NCBI GenBank assembly: GCA_002314145.1
Contig: DCCG01000037.1
Span: forward strand, 1 to 17,349
From: Thalassolituus sp. UBA1087
GTDB lineage: Bacteria > Pseudomonadota > Gammaproteobacteria > Pseudomonadales > Oceanobacteraceae
Length of the DNA stretch: 17,349 bases
Direction of reading: 5' to 3'
Under the pieces are notes generated by a model. That model worked only from the letters and a program-made list of their open reading frames with translations, was not told the origin of the DNA and searched no databases. Shown here in pieces: positions 6,857 through 14,842 of this stretch (positions are counted from its first letter, which is position 1; each line of letters begins with the position of its first letter). The translations under genes were made by a program, and so were the position numbers.

Positions 6857-8134
6857 ATGAGCATGACAGCAATAATGACGATGAAAAATACCACCAGAAT
6901 CATCGCGGCAGCGGTATGGGCCACTGCATTGGCAGGCTGTGGCGGGGAAGACACCGGGCAAAAAACGTATTTTTCTAACTTTCAGCCAGCCTCTGTTCAG
7001 CTGAGCCAGACCGCAGCCGGGGCGGATGCCTTTACTGCACCTCAAGGCAATACGGCCATGGCGGCCGGTCATCTGTGGGTGGCCGACACTGGCGCCGACA
7101 CACTGTATTACTCTGATGATCTGACGGTTTCCGACGGCATGAACCTGAATGCCATCGACAGTATTCAGTACAACAATGGCAGCTCTGATTACCCGCTCAG
7201 CGGGGCACAGAGCCCGGCATTTTATGAAGAACGTCTGGCTCTGGCGCTGAGCGGCAGCCACGCGCTGGTTATCTTTGACCAGACGCCTGAGGCTGGTGGT
7301 GATAACCGCGGCATTATTTTAGGCGCCGGTGGTTTTTCATCAGCACCGGCTGCGGAGTGTTCAGCGCGCGGCTTCAATAACCCACAGAGCGTAACGTTCG
7401 GCGGCGATAAAATGATCGTGGCAGACACGGATAATAACCGCGTTTTAATCTGGAACAGTGTGCCGCAGGCTTCCGCTACCGCACCGGATTATGTACTGGG
7501 ACAGAACGGCTTTACCTACTGCAGTGCCAATGATGAGGATCAGGATGGCGCACAGGATTATCAGCCCGCCAACCGCACGCTGAATCATCCGACGGCGGTA
7601 TGGAGTGATGGTGACAAACTGCTGGTGCTGGATTCCGGTAATAACCGTGTACTGGTCTGGAATCAGTTTCCGGATGAAAACTTTATGTACGCCGATCAGG
7701 TGTTAGGCCAGCCGGATTTTGTCACCGCTTATGCCAATGATGGCGCCCATGACGCCAGCGAAGATGATCCGGCTTCCACCACGCTGAGTGGCGCTGTGTC
7801 CGGTCTTGATTCCAATGGTAAGCAGATCCTGGTGGCCGACAGCGGCAACAACCGTGTGTTGATGTGGAATAACTGGCCGCAGGAAAACGGCGCCGGTGCG
7901 GACATTGTGCTGGGCCAAAGCAGTTTCAAACATATTTTTGCCAACGATGATGAACAGCACTGCGCCGATGAATACGCCAGTATCTGTGGCAGCAGTAACC
8001 GCGAAACCCTGCGGACGCTGAACCATCCGACCGGCGTTGCTCTGCAGGGTGATTATCTGGTTGTGACTGACAGTGGCAACCAGCGTGTGCTTCTGTTCAG
8101 CGGCAATGCCAATAACCCGCTTGAAGAAGAATAA
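6857..8134 (+). CDS. NHL-repeat beta-propeller lipoprotein
   Basis: A 425-aa protein with a lipoprotein signal peptide: hydrophobic stretch 15-26 and lipobox LAGC, giving lipidated C28. AGAGG lies 6 bases before ATG 6857; M9 would give a tidier signal but lacks a ribosome-binding site. The mature part has at least five NHL-type blades sharing (A/L/T)D(S/T)xNxRVLxWN, at about 75-85, 188-200, 257-269, 326-338 and 403-415, the middle ones spaced 69 residues. Three blades are preceded by (Y/Q/I)VLGQxxF. Acidic stretches such as NDEDQDGAQD (225-234) could bind calcium. No enzyme motif is visible, so a scaffold or ligand-binding role is inferred. It is a single-gene unit, convergent with the LysR gene at 8189. 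Confidence 0.85.
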   Translation: MSMTAIMTMKNTTRIIAAAVWATALAGCGGEDTGQKTYFSNFQPASVQLSQTAAGADAFTAPQGNTAMAAGHLWVADTGADTLYYSDDLTVSDGMNLNAIDSIQYNNGSSDYPLSGAQSPAFYEERLALALSGSHALVIFDQTPEAGGDNRGIILGAGGFSSAPAAECSARGFNNPQSVTFGGDKMIVADTDNNRVLIWNSVPQASATAPDYVLGQNGFTYCSANDEDQDGAQDYQPANRTLNHPTAVWSDGDKLLVLDSGNNRVLVWNQFPDENFMYADQVLGQPDFVTAYANDGAHDASEDDPASTTLSGAVSGLDSNGKQILVADSGNNRVLMWNNWPQENGAGADIVLGQSSFKHIFANDDEQHCADEYASICGSSNRETLRTLNHPTGVALQGDYLVVTDSGNQRVLLFSGNANNPLEEE

Positions 8135-8188
8135 ATCAGCGCCTGTTATGGCAAGGGGCTGACAGCGCCGGAAGCGGCGGCACTCTGC

Positions 8189-9112
8189 TTACAGAATGTC
8201 GTCGCGCAGTGCCTGAATCCGTTGCCGTAACCAGATCAGGCCGCTGTCCATCGCAAACCGCGGATGCCAGCCAAGCACCAGTTTGATTGCCATCCCGGTG
8301 GCGACCGGGTAGGAAAATAAGCCGTGATCGCGGGCGTACATGCGGGCTATCCAGGTGGGCAGCACACACACCAGATCTGTCGCCTGTAATACCCGGGGCA
8401 GGGATTGAAAATCCGGTAACTGCAGCGGCACATGACGTTCGATGCCAAGGCTGTTCAGCCAGCGGTCGGTGAGCAGCTGACTGTGGCCCCATTCTGACGG
8501 ATAAACAAAAGACTGCGCCGCCAGAAATGCCGGGTCGATGGTTTGCTGCAGGGGGTTACGGCTGAGCAGGGAAAACGAGTCACTGACCAGATCCTGCGTC
8601 AATAACCGGGCCGACAGCTGATCCGGTTCAGCAAACCCTACCACCAGATCGTATTCCCCTTTTTCCAGCTCCTGTTCATAGTCTGAACTGGTCAGGCTTT
8701 TGATGTTCAGGCGGATGCCCGGTGCTTCCTGCAGCAGCTGCTGCATCAGCCTGGGCAGCATCACCATATCGAAGTACACACCGGTGGCGAGGCGGAAGGT
8801 ACGCTGGCTGCTGGCCGGGTCAAACAGGGGCGTGTCCTGCACGGCCTGCTCAACCGTGGCCAGTGCCTGGCGGAAAGACGGGGTCAGCGCCAGCGCTCTG
8901 GGTGTGGGCATCATCCCTTCTGAGCCGGAGACAAATAAAGGATCGTTCAGTTGCTGCCGGGCACGGGCCAGCGCGTGGGAAACCGTGGACTGGGATAAAT
9001 GCAGCTGGCGTGCGGCCTCAGACACCGAACGGCATTCCATCAGCGTATCCAGCACACGTAACAGGTTGAGATCAAAGCGTTGCGCCCGGTCGCTCATATC
9101 GATAAAGGCCAT
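8189..9112 (-). CDS. LysR-family transcriptional regulator (NodD/LeuO-like subgroup), divergent from the exporter
   Basis: A 307-aa LTTR. The N-terminal winged HTH covers about 14-72, with FDLNLLRVLDTLMECRSVS, the recognition helix QSTVSHALARARQQLNDPLF, and the PTPRALAL wing segment. A typical effector domain follows, with the NodD-like strand pattern (TFRLATGVYFDMVMLPRL, YDLVVGF). No good ribosome-binding site precedes either ATG 9112 or the ATG five codons later, so the exact start is uncertain. It lies 74 bp from the divergent EamA exporter, the usual arrangement for a regulator controlling its neighbour. Confidence 0.92.
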   Translation of the reverse strand: MAFIDMSDRAQRFDLNLLRVLDTLMECRSVSEAARQLHLSQSTVSHALARARQQLNDPLFVSGSEGMMPTPRALALTPSFRQALATVEQAVQDTPLFDPASSQRTFRLATGVYFDMVMLPRLMQQLLQEAPGIRLNIKSLTSSDYEQELEKGEYDLVVGFAEPDQLSARLLTQDLVSDSFSLLSRNPLQQTIDPAFLAAQSFVYPSEWGHSQLLTDRWLNSLGIERHVPLQLPDFQSLPRVLQATDLVCVLPTWIARMYARDHGLFSYPVATGMAIKLVLGWHPRFAMDSGLIWLRQRIQALRDDIL

Positions 9113-9186
9113 AGGAGTATGTTAATAATTCATTTTAACCATAACCTTCCGCTGCCTAAAATGCTTTCTTCTTCAGGAGCGTATGT

Positions 9187-10086
9187 ATGGCAAAGAACTA
9201 TCTGACACTGATGATCATTGGTCTGATCTGGGGCTCACAGTTTGTGTTTCAGGAGCGGGCACTGGACGACCTGCCGCCGTTATTGGTGAGTACCGGACGG
9301 GCGGTGATGGGAACGGCGTTTGTACTTCTGCTATGTGGCCTGCTGAAGCTGAAAGATAAACCTGTTTATTCCTGGAAAACCTACCACCTGGTGGGATTTC
9401 TGGAAGCCACCCTGCCATTTTTTGCCCTTGCCTGGGGGCAGCAGTATTTAAAAACTGCGGAGGCGGCTATTCTGATGGGCTCTGCGCCTTTCTTCGCCAT
9501 TATGCTCAGTCCACTGATCGTGGCCGGTGCCCGTATCCACTTTATGGGTCTGATTTCTGTGCTGATGGGGTTTGCCGGCTTGCTGGTGTTATTTCTACCG
9601 GATATCCGGCAGGGACTGGATATCGGTCTCGCCGGTGCGGTGGGGGTCATGGTGGCCGCGGCCAGTTTTGCCATCGCCGTGCTGATGCTGAAGCGCCTCG
9701 GGGATGAGCATCCGCTGTTACTGGCGCGTAATATTATCGGCTCCGCCAGTCTGCAGTTAATGGCTTTGTGCGTGCTCTGGTTACCGTTCAGCGATGCTCC
9801 TGTGAATATTAATGCGGTCTCGCTGGGCGCGGTGGTTTATATCGGCACCACCGCCTCCGGGCTGGCGTATTTTCTTTACGCTGTCCTGACCCGGGCAGCC
9901 GGTCCTGTGTTTGCGTCTCTGTCGAATTATTTGGTGCCGCTGGTGGGCGTGTTTATGGCCACCACCTTTAATCACGAAACCATTGAAGCAACCACCTGGA
10001 TTGCGTTATTTGTGATTCTGGCGGCGATTGGTATTAATCAGATTGGTGCGGTGAAACCGGTAAAAGCGGATCACCCGGCGGGATAA
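9187..10086 (+). CDS. EamA/DMT-superfamily inner-membrane exporter
   Basis: A 299-aa drug/metabolite transporter with two EamA repeats and about ten hydrophobic helices. The first half starts LTLMIIGLIWGSQFVFQERA; the second half starts after GLDIGLAGAVGVMVAAASF. Seen: the EamA signature TAEAAILMGSAPFFAIMLSPL at the end of repeat 1 and ASLSNYLVPLVGVFMATTF at the end of repeat 2. AGGAG lies 7 bases before the ATG. Substrate is not predictable; family members export amino acids, nucleobases or toxic metabolites. The divergent LysR gene suggests inducible expression. Confidence 0.92.
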   Translation: MAKNYLTLMIIGLIWGSQFVFQERALDDLPPLLVSTGRAVMGTAFVLLLCGLLKLKDKPVYSWKTYHLVGFLEATLPFFALAWGQQYLKTAEAAILMGSAPFFAIMLSPLIVAGARIHFMGLISVLMGFAGLLVLFLPDIRQGLDIGLAGAVGVMVAAASFAIAVLMLKRLGDEHPLLLARNIIGSASLQLMALCVLWLPFSDAPVNINAVSLGAVVYIGTTASGLAYFLYAVLTRAAGPVFASLSNYLVPLVGVFMATTFNHETIEATTWIALFVILAAIGINQIGAVKPVKADHPAG

Positions 10087-10098
10087 CAGAGGGCGGAT

Positions 10099-10130
10099 AA
10101 AAAAGCTCCGAACTGAGGCAGTACCGGAGC
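10099..10130 (-). terminator. Rho-independent terminator of the dadA-ridA-dadX operon
   Basis: A stem GCTCCG (10105-10110) with CGGAGC (10125-10130), extended by an inner ACT/AGT pairing, is followed on the minus strand by six U (10104-10099). It lies about 70 bp past the dadX stop and points leftward. On the plus strand only A follows, so it is not the EamA terminator. Confidence 0.85.
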
Positions 10131-10135
10131 AAAAA

Positions 10136-10188
10136 GACGGACGTTGTAACCTGTAAAACGGCGGGGAGCCAGGAGAGACGCGTCCGTC
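10136..10188. repeat. 8-bp inverted repeat in the dadX 3' untranslated region
   Basis: GACGGACG (10136-10143) and CGTCCGTC (10181-10188) are perfectly complementary around 37 bp, between the dadX stop and the terminator. It may fold in the operon's 3' end and protect the RNA. Confidence 0.4.
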
Positions 10189-10200
10189 CGGGAGGATCTG

Positions 10201-11277
10201 TCAGCCAATCACCTTACGGTGGACCCGTCCGGTAATGCAGGAAAACAGCGTGTATGAAATGGTGCCGCAGCAGGGGGCCACTTCATTGGCCAGCAGGTTT
10301 TCACCCCACAATTCCACTTCAGAGCCCAGGTCGGCATCAATATCCGTGAGGTCTACCGTCAGCATATCCATGGAAACCCGGCCAATCAGTTTAGTGCGCT
10401 GGCCATTCACCAGGACCGGTGTGCCATTGACGGCCTGGCGCGGATAACCATCGGCATAACCAACGGCGACCGTGCCGACGCGGGTGGGTTTTTCACAGAC
10501 CCAGGTACCGCTGTAGCCAATGGCATCACCGGGTTGCAGGTCATGGATGGCAATCACTTCCGAAGTCAGTGTCATGGCCGGTTTCAGTTGCCGGTCAATG
10601 GCTTCGTTATTCTCAAACGGCGACGAGCCGTAGAGCATAATGCCGGGACGCTGCCAGTTGCGGCGGGCATCCGGATGCATCAGTGTGGCCGCGGAATTGG
10701 CGATACTGATGTCAGCATCAAGCCCGCGGGTGGCGGCATCAAATACTTCAATCTGTTTATTGGTCATCGGGCTGGCCATATCATCCGCCGAGGTGAAGTG
10801 GCTCATCATGATGACGTCTTTGACCTGCGGCAGCGCTTTGAGCTCATTGAACACGGCGGTATATTCCTGCGGTGCAAAACCCAGGCGGTGCATACCGCTG
10901 TCCATTTTCAGCAGCACCGTAATGGGCTTGTTCAAGCTGGCGTTTTTTAAGGCGTCCAGTTGCTGGCGGTTATGAATGCCGGACCAGAAGTTCTGTTCGC
11001 TGATGGTCGTCAGTTCATCGGCGCTGAAAAAACCTTCCAGCAGCAGTACCGGCTTTTTAATACCGGCAACCCGCAGCTCGATGGCCTCTTCAATGCAGGC
11101 CACGGCGAAAGCATCGGCTTCCGCTTCCAGTTTCTTAGCCACCGGGACGGCGCCATGGCCATAGGCGTTGGCTTTTACCACTGCCACCGCTTTCTGTTCC
11201 GGTGCCAGCGATTTAGCCAGACGATAATTATGCAGAATGTTATCCAGATTAATGGTAACAGTGGTTGCTCTTGCCAT
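10201..11277 (-). CDS. dadX: Catabolic alanine racemase (PLP)
   Basis: Interconverts L- and D-alanine; in this context it feeds D-alanine to DadA. 358 aa, normal length. The barrel begins with AVVKANAYGHG (K35 forms the Schiff base, Y39 nearby). MDSGMHRLGF, the PGIMLYGSSPF phosphate-binding segment, and the opposite-face catalytic tyrosine Y255 in AIGYSGTW are visible. It ends the three-gene operon and starts 17 bp after the ridA-family stop, so translation is likely coupled. I call dadX rather than alr because of linkage to dadA and the Lrp-type regulator; the sequence alone cannot separate the two. Confidence 0.93.
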   Translation of the reverse strand: MARATTVTINLDNILHNYRLAKSLAPEQKAVAVVKANAYGHGAVPVAKKLEAEADAFAVACIEEAIELRVAGIKKPVLLLEGFFSADELTTISEQNFWSGIHNRQQLDALKNASLNKPITVLLKMDSGMHRLGFAPQEYTAVFNELKALPQVKDVIMMSHFTSADDMASPMTNKQIEVFDAATRGLDADISIANSAATLMHPDARRNWQRPGIMLYGSSPFENNEAIDRQLKPAMTLTSEVIAIHDLQPGDAIGYSGTWVCEKPTRVGTVAVGYADGYPRQAVNGTPVLVNGQRTKLIGRVSMDMLTVDLTDIDADLGSEVELWGENLLANEVAPCCGTISYTLFSCITGRVHRKVIG

Positions 11278-11294
11278 TTCTTTTCACCGGCCTC

Positions 11295-11678
11295 TTACAG
11301 AACCATCACAGCTTCGACTTCAATATCGGCATCTTTGGGCAGGGCTTTGACAGCAAAGGCTGCGCGCGCCGGGTAAGGTGCAGAGAAGTAGCGTTCCATG
11401 ACTTCGTTTACCTGAGCGAAGTATTTCAGATCCGACAGAAGAACGGTAATTTTTACCAGTTCTGACAATGAACCACCGGCCGCTTCGGCAATGGCTTTCA
11501 GGTTTTCAAATACCTGCACAGCCTGTGCTTCAAAGGATTCGGTGACCATTTCCATTGTTTGTGGCTGCAGTGGAATCTGGCCGGAAATGTACACGGTGTC
11601 GCCGGCTTTAACGGCCTGTGAATAGGTACCGATAGCTGATGGTGCGTTTTCGGTGGCGATGATGGTTTTTGCAGTCAT
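11295..11678 (-). CDS. ridA: RidA-family enamine/imine deaminase
   Basis: A 127-aa YjgF/YER057c/UK114 protein, normal length and spanning the whole domain. Seen: ATENAPSAIGTYSQ at the N-terminus, SGQIPL, PYPARAAF with the active-site arginine R105, and the C-terminal IEVEAV with E120. RidA proteins hydrolyse reactive 2-imino/enamine acids released by PLP enzymes and amino acid oxidases. Its place between dadA (which makes 2-iminopropionate) and the PLP racemase dadX matches that role. An AGG lies 9 bases before the ATG. It may be an operon-specific paralogue rather than the housekeeping RidA. Confidence 0.93.
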   Translation of the reverse strand: MTAKTIIATENAPSAIGTYSQAVKAGDTVYISGQIPLQPQTMEMVTESFEAQAVQVFENLKAIAEAAGGSLSELVKITVLLSDLKYFAQVNEVMERYFSAPYPARAAFAVKALPKDADIEVEAVMVL

Positions 11679-11747
11679 AAGAGTACCTGTTAATCGTTAT
11701 TAATCAGCACCAGGCTGGTTGTTTCAATGAGTGTGTTAACGGTTGTT

Positions 11748-13001
11748 TCAGTAGCGGTCTACTGACAGACCATCCGGGTTGATATCCGGTTGTTTACCGG
11801 TCACCACGTCGGCGACAAATTTCGCGGAGCCCAGTGACATGGTCCATCCCAGCGTGCCGTGGCCGGTGTTCAGAATCAGGTTATCGTATTTGGTGTTACC
11901 CAGAATCGGAACGCTGTCCGGCGTCATCGGACGCATGCCGGTCCAGAATTCTGCCGCTTCCACATCGCCGCCACCGGGGAACAGATCTTTTACTGTGTAC
12001 TCGATGGAGGCACGGCGTTTCTGCACCAGATCTTTGTTGTGGTTGGCGATTTCTGCGATACCACCGACACGGATTCGGTCGTCAAAACGGGTCACCGCGA
12101 CTTTGTACTTCTGGTCCATCACGGTGGATACCGGCGCTTTGCTCTCATCGGTGATCGGCATGGTCAGCGAGTAACCTTTCAGCGGATAGATAGGTGTTTT
12201 GATACCGATTTTGCCAAGAATAAAGGGCGAGTAAGTACCGAGTGCCACTACGTATTTGTCTGCGGTCAGTTTACCGGCGGAAGTCTGTACACCTGTGATG
12301 GAGCCTGCGGCTGTTTCGATGCTGTTGATTTCGGTTTCCATCATAAAGTTTACGCCCAGCTTTTTACACTGCTCTGCCAGGGCATTGGTAAACTTATAGC
12401 AGTCGCCGGTGCCGTCGCCGGGCAGATACAGACCGCCGACGATTTTTTCTTTCACATTGCCCAGTGCCGGTTCGTGTTTGATACAGCCGGCCACATCAAT
12501 CATTTCATGGGGGACATCACACTTCTTCAGGATTTCAACGTCACCCTGTGCGCCGTCCATTTCTTTCTGTGAGCGGAAGACTTCCAGTGTGCCTTTCATG
12601 CGTACATCGTAATCCAGCGCGACTTCTTCATTCAGTTCATGGAAGCACTGAGCGCTGTAACGGGCAACACGCAGCATGCGCTCTTTGTTAACGTCAAAGG
12701 CTTTATGCGTGCACTGGCCGAGCATCTTCATCATCCAGCCAATGGTATTGAGGTCAAAGTCTTTCAGGCTGAAATACAGTGGGGAGATGTCCTGCATCAT
12801 CCACTTGATAGCTTTCAGCGGTACGCCGGGGGCGCCCCACGGGGTTGAGTAATCAAACGACAGCATGCCAGCGTTGGCATAGCTGGTTTCGGTGGCCGGC
12901 GTGTCGAGACGATCAACCACAGTCACTTCATGTCCGGCCTTGGCCAGATACCAGGCGGTGGACACACCAACCACGCCACTTCCTAATACCAGAACTTTCA
13001 T
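11748..13001 (-). CDS. dadA: D-amino acid dehydrogenase, FAD-dependent
   Basis: Oxidatively deaminates D-alanine and other D-amino acids to 2-oxo acids, passing electrons to the membrane respiratory chain. 417 aa, about the usual DadA length. Seen: N-terminal FAD motif VLGSGVVGVSTAWYLA (GSGVVG 7-12), TSYANAGMLS, PLKGYSLTMP, FDDRIRVGG and a C-terminal WTGMRPMTPDSVP...GHGTLGWTM, all characteristic of DadA. A strong AGGAGG lies directly ahead of the ATG. First gene of a dadA-ridA-dadX operon transcribed away from an Lrp/AsnC regulator. Confidence 0.95.
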   Translation of the reverse strand: MKVLVLGSGVVGVSTAWYLAKAGHEVTVVDRLDTPATETSYANAGMLSFDYSTPWGAPGVPLKAIKWMMQDISPLYFSLKDFDLNTIGWMMKMLGQCTHKAFDVNKERMLRVARYSAQCFHELNEEVALDYDVRMKGTLEVFRSQKEMDGAQGDVEILKKCDVPHEMIDVAGCIKHEPALGNVKEKIVGGLYLPGDGTGDCYKFTNALAEQCKKLGVNFMMETEINSIETAAGSITGVQTSAGKLTADKYVVALGTYSPFILGKIGIKTPIYPLKGYSLTMPITDESKAPVSTVMDQKYKVAVTRFDDRIRVGGIAEIANHNKDLVQKRRASIEYTVKDLFPGGGDVEAAEFWTGMRPMTPDSVPILGNTKYDNLILNTGHGTLGWTMSLGSAKFVADVVTGKQPDINPDGLSVDRY

Positions 13002-13140
13002 AAACCCTCCTGGATGGGATATTTCACTGAATTGGATAAGCCCAGTGTAGGCGTTTTTAGCCAGAGGAAAACTTTGAAATTTGATTATAAAAAGTGTAAA
13101 AAACTGGATATATTCCGATTAATAGTGGATTAAACTTCTG
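13002..13140. promoter_or_regulatory. Divergent dadA / lrp-like control region
   Basis: A 139-bp, strongly AT-rich stretch in its right half (13070-13135). On the minus strand a consensus TATAAT (13089-13084) lies about 83 bp before the dadA start and is the best -10 candidate; no good -35 pairs with it, which fits a promoter needing an activator. On the plus strand TATATT (13109-13114) could be a -10 for the regulator. The AT-rich AAATTTGATTATAAAAAG segment suits an Lrp-type binding site. Regulation by the adjacent protein is inferred from DadR/Lrp biology. Confidence 0.4.
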
Positions 13141-13632
13141 ATGGAAGACGCGAAGAAACGCCCTCTGGACAAACTCGACATTAGCATTCTGCGGGTCCTG
13201 CAGAAGGACGCCCGTATCAGTTATGTCGATCTCGCCGATAAAGTGGGCCTGAGTTCCACGCCCTGTATTGAGCGCGTCAGGCGGCTGGAAAAAGACGGCT
13301 ATATCACGGGCTACCACGCCCATCTTGATCCCGACATGCTGGGCTACAACATGCTGGTGTTTGTGGAAATTTCTCTTTCGTACCAGTCGCCGGATTCGTT
13401 CCAGAAATTCAGCAAGGCCGTCGAGGCTTTGCCTTATATTCTGGAATGCCATCTGGTGTCCGGGGATTCCGACTACCTGATCAAAGCCCGCATCTCAGGG
13501 ATGTCGGAATACCGCGCCCTGCTGGGCAACATGCTGCTGACCCTGCCGGGGGTGAAGAACTCCAAAAGTTATATTGTGATGGAAGAGGTCAAAGAAAGCC
13601 TGGAACTGCCACTGGATTACCGTAAAAAGTAG
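13141..13632 (+). CDS. Lrp/AsnC-family leucine/alanine-responsive regulator
   Basis: A 163-aa regulator, the size of E. coli Lrp (164) and closely similar to it: KKRPLDKLDISILRVLQKDARIS, the HTH VGLSSTPCIERVRRLEKDGYI (about 35-56), then an RAM/AsnC ligand domain with ECHLVSGDSDYLIKARI, LPGVKNSKSYIVMEEVKE. An in-frame TAA just upstream fixes the start at ATG 13141, although no good ribosome-binding site precedes it. Divergence from dadA suggests a DadR-like activator responding to alanine. Whether it is instead the global Lrp cannot be decided here. Confidence 0.93.
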   Translation: MEDAKKRPLDKLDISILRVLQKDARISYVDLADKVGLSSTPCIERVRRLEKDGYITGYHAHLDPDMLGYNMLVFVEISLSYQSPDSFQKFSKAVEALPYILECHLVSGDSDYLIKARISGMSEYRALLGNMLLTLPGVKNSKSYIVMEEVKESLELPLDYRKK

Positions 13633-13749
13633 TAGAATGCCGCTTTCTGGTTAGCCATCATACGCAATCGGTATCGCGGCCATTGCCAATCCGGCCGGCA
13701 CCATTCACCGGGGAGACCGCCCCCGTCTGCACAGGTACGAGTGATTATT

Positions 13750-14127
13750 ATGTCAAAAGCCATCAAAGCCCTGCTGTTATCTGCTCTGATTTTTCCCGGT
13801 CTGGGCCATCTGGTGATCAACCGGCCGATGCGTACCATCGTGTTTGCCGGTATTTCCATGGTGTGTATCTATAACGTCGTGGCCTTTATCTCAACCATAT
13901 CGGAAAAGGTTCTGGGCGAAGTGGAAAGCGGCGCCATGCCGGCGGACCCGAATCTGATCAGTGAGCGCATTCATGCAGAAATGGCCGCCGGTGGCGACAG
14001 CGCATCTATGATGCTGGTGATCTTCGGCGTCGTCTGGCTGATTGCGCTGGTGGATGCTTACCGCCTGGGCAAGCAGCTGGATAAAGCCGCCCGGGAACAG
14101 AACAGCGCAAACAGAAGCGCTGAATAA
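13750..14127 (+). CDS. Small multi-pass membrane protein, unknown function
   Basis: About 125 aa from ATG 13750 (a GTG at 13741 would add three residues; both ribosome-binding sites are weak). Three hydrophobic segments: 5-22 ending in FPGLGH, about 30-50, and about 88-105 ending in LVDAYRLGK. The PGLGH...RPMR...(W)xxxLVDAYRLG pattern recalls small TM2-like membrane proteins, but I do not assign a family. Between segments 2 and 3 is a soluble loop rich in acidic residues and methionine. It overlaps or abuts the next gene, suggesting a two-gene unit. Confidence 0.7.
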   Translation: MSKAIKALLLSALIFPGLGHLVINRPMRTIVFAGISMVCIYNVVAFISTISEKVLGEVESGAMPADPNLISERIHAEMAAGGDSASMMLVIFGVVWLIALVDAYRLGKQLDKAAREQNSANRSAE

Positions 14128-14134
14128 CACGCCA

Positions 14135-14542
14135 GTGCAGGATTTCGTATTTTACGCGGTCAGCGGGCTCGCCGTTGGCCTGCTGATGTCGTTACGCTGG
14201 CATATCAGCAGGCCGGTGGTATTGCTGATATGGGTTCTGTCGTTAATCCCCGGGTGGTTTATAACTATTGGCGCTCAGCAACAGGCACAACAAGTGCTCG
14301 CAGAATCGGTCACTCTATCCATGACCGGCACCGTCAGCGATTATGCTCCGGGTAACTCTGTATACAGTTTCCGTCTGGCCGGTAAGAACTTCCGGGTGTT
14401 AAAAAACAGCCGCTGCGATCCCGGCGTGACAATAGCCAATGGCTACCGGGTGGAAGTAGTGTATGCCTTCAACGAACAGGAAAACACAGACTGTATTCAG
14501 TCGCTGCGTGTTATTGCCACCCCTGAAATTTCCAGACCATAA
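14135..14542 (+). CDS. Small membrane-anchored protein, unknown function
   Basis: Start is uncertain: GTG 14135 lies 7 bp past the upstream stop and gives 135 aa (shown), while ATG 14054 would overlap the upstream gene by 74 bp and give an implausible N-terminus. From 14135: two transmembrane helices (FVFYAVSGLAVGLLMSL and PVVLLIWVLSLIPGWFITIG), then a soluble beta-rich domain of about 80 residues (VTLSMTGTVSDYAPGNSVYS ... VEVVYAF). The soluble part holds two cysteines (in NSRCDPG and NTDCIQS) that could form a disulphide if periplasmic. Not recognised. Probably co-translated with the preceding membrane gene. Confidence 0.6.
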   Translation: MQDFVFYAVSGLAVGLLMSLRWHISRPVVLLIWVLSLIPGWFITIGAQQQAQQVLAESVTLSMTGTVSDYAPGNSVYSFRLAGKNFRVLKNSRCDPGVTIANGYRVEVVYAFNEQENTDCIQSLRVIATPEISRP

Positions 14543-14593
14543 GCGGTCAGAAACATAAGTGCTGTCTGTGAGCATAAAGGCAGTATTCAGGTC

Positions 14594-14814
14594 AGAAAGC
14601 TGTGTTACTCGTTGCCAGTCAGTGGTTTACGGGATGAACCAGAATAAAGAACTCGCATTTTCTGCGCGAATTTAAAAAGTTAGTATCGGCCACGCCGCTG
14701 GATTATCAGCAGCGGGTTCATCAGGAAAATTATCTGAGCCGTATCCGTCAGCTGTTATTCAGCCGTTTTTATCACTCGCTTCACACTATTATGGTGAAAA
14801 ACTGCCCTTATTGA
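14594..14814 (+). pseudogene. Decayed C-terminal DNA-binding part of an AraC-family regulator
   Basis: A reading frame from 14650 to the TGA at 14812 encodes NSHFLREFKKLVSATPLDYQ and continues for about 34 more residues. The SHFxREFKKxxxxTPxxY pattern is the second helix-turn-helix signature of AraC/XylS regulators. The residues expected just before it (GFRDxSHF) appear in another frame, SGLRDE at 14621-14638. The two frames are separated by a frame change and stop codons (TAA 14645, TGA before 14650). No intact start, ribosome-binding site or N-terminal domain is visible. This is a same-strand remnant, not a working gene. Confidence 0.6.
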
Positions 14815-14842
14815 TCTGTGCGGGCACCCGGCCGCGGCAAAG

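Noticed and set aside
6758..7261. 167-codon minus-strand open frame over the start of the NHL lipoprotein gene
   Set aside because: Antisense to the signal peptide and first blade of a convincing gene, low-complexity Cys/Arg/Gly composition, no ribosome-binding site.
9119..9205. 28-codon possible leader peptide before the exporter, after an AGGAG
   Set aside because: Only one base separates AGGAG from the ATG, too close for initiation, and the frame ends out of phase inside the exporter gene.
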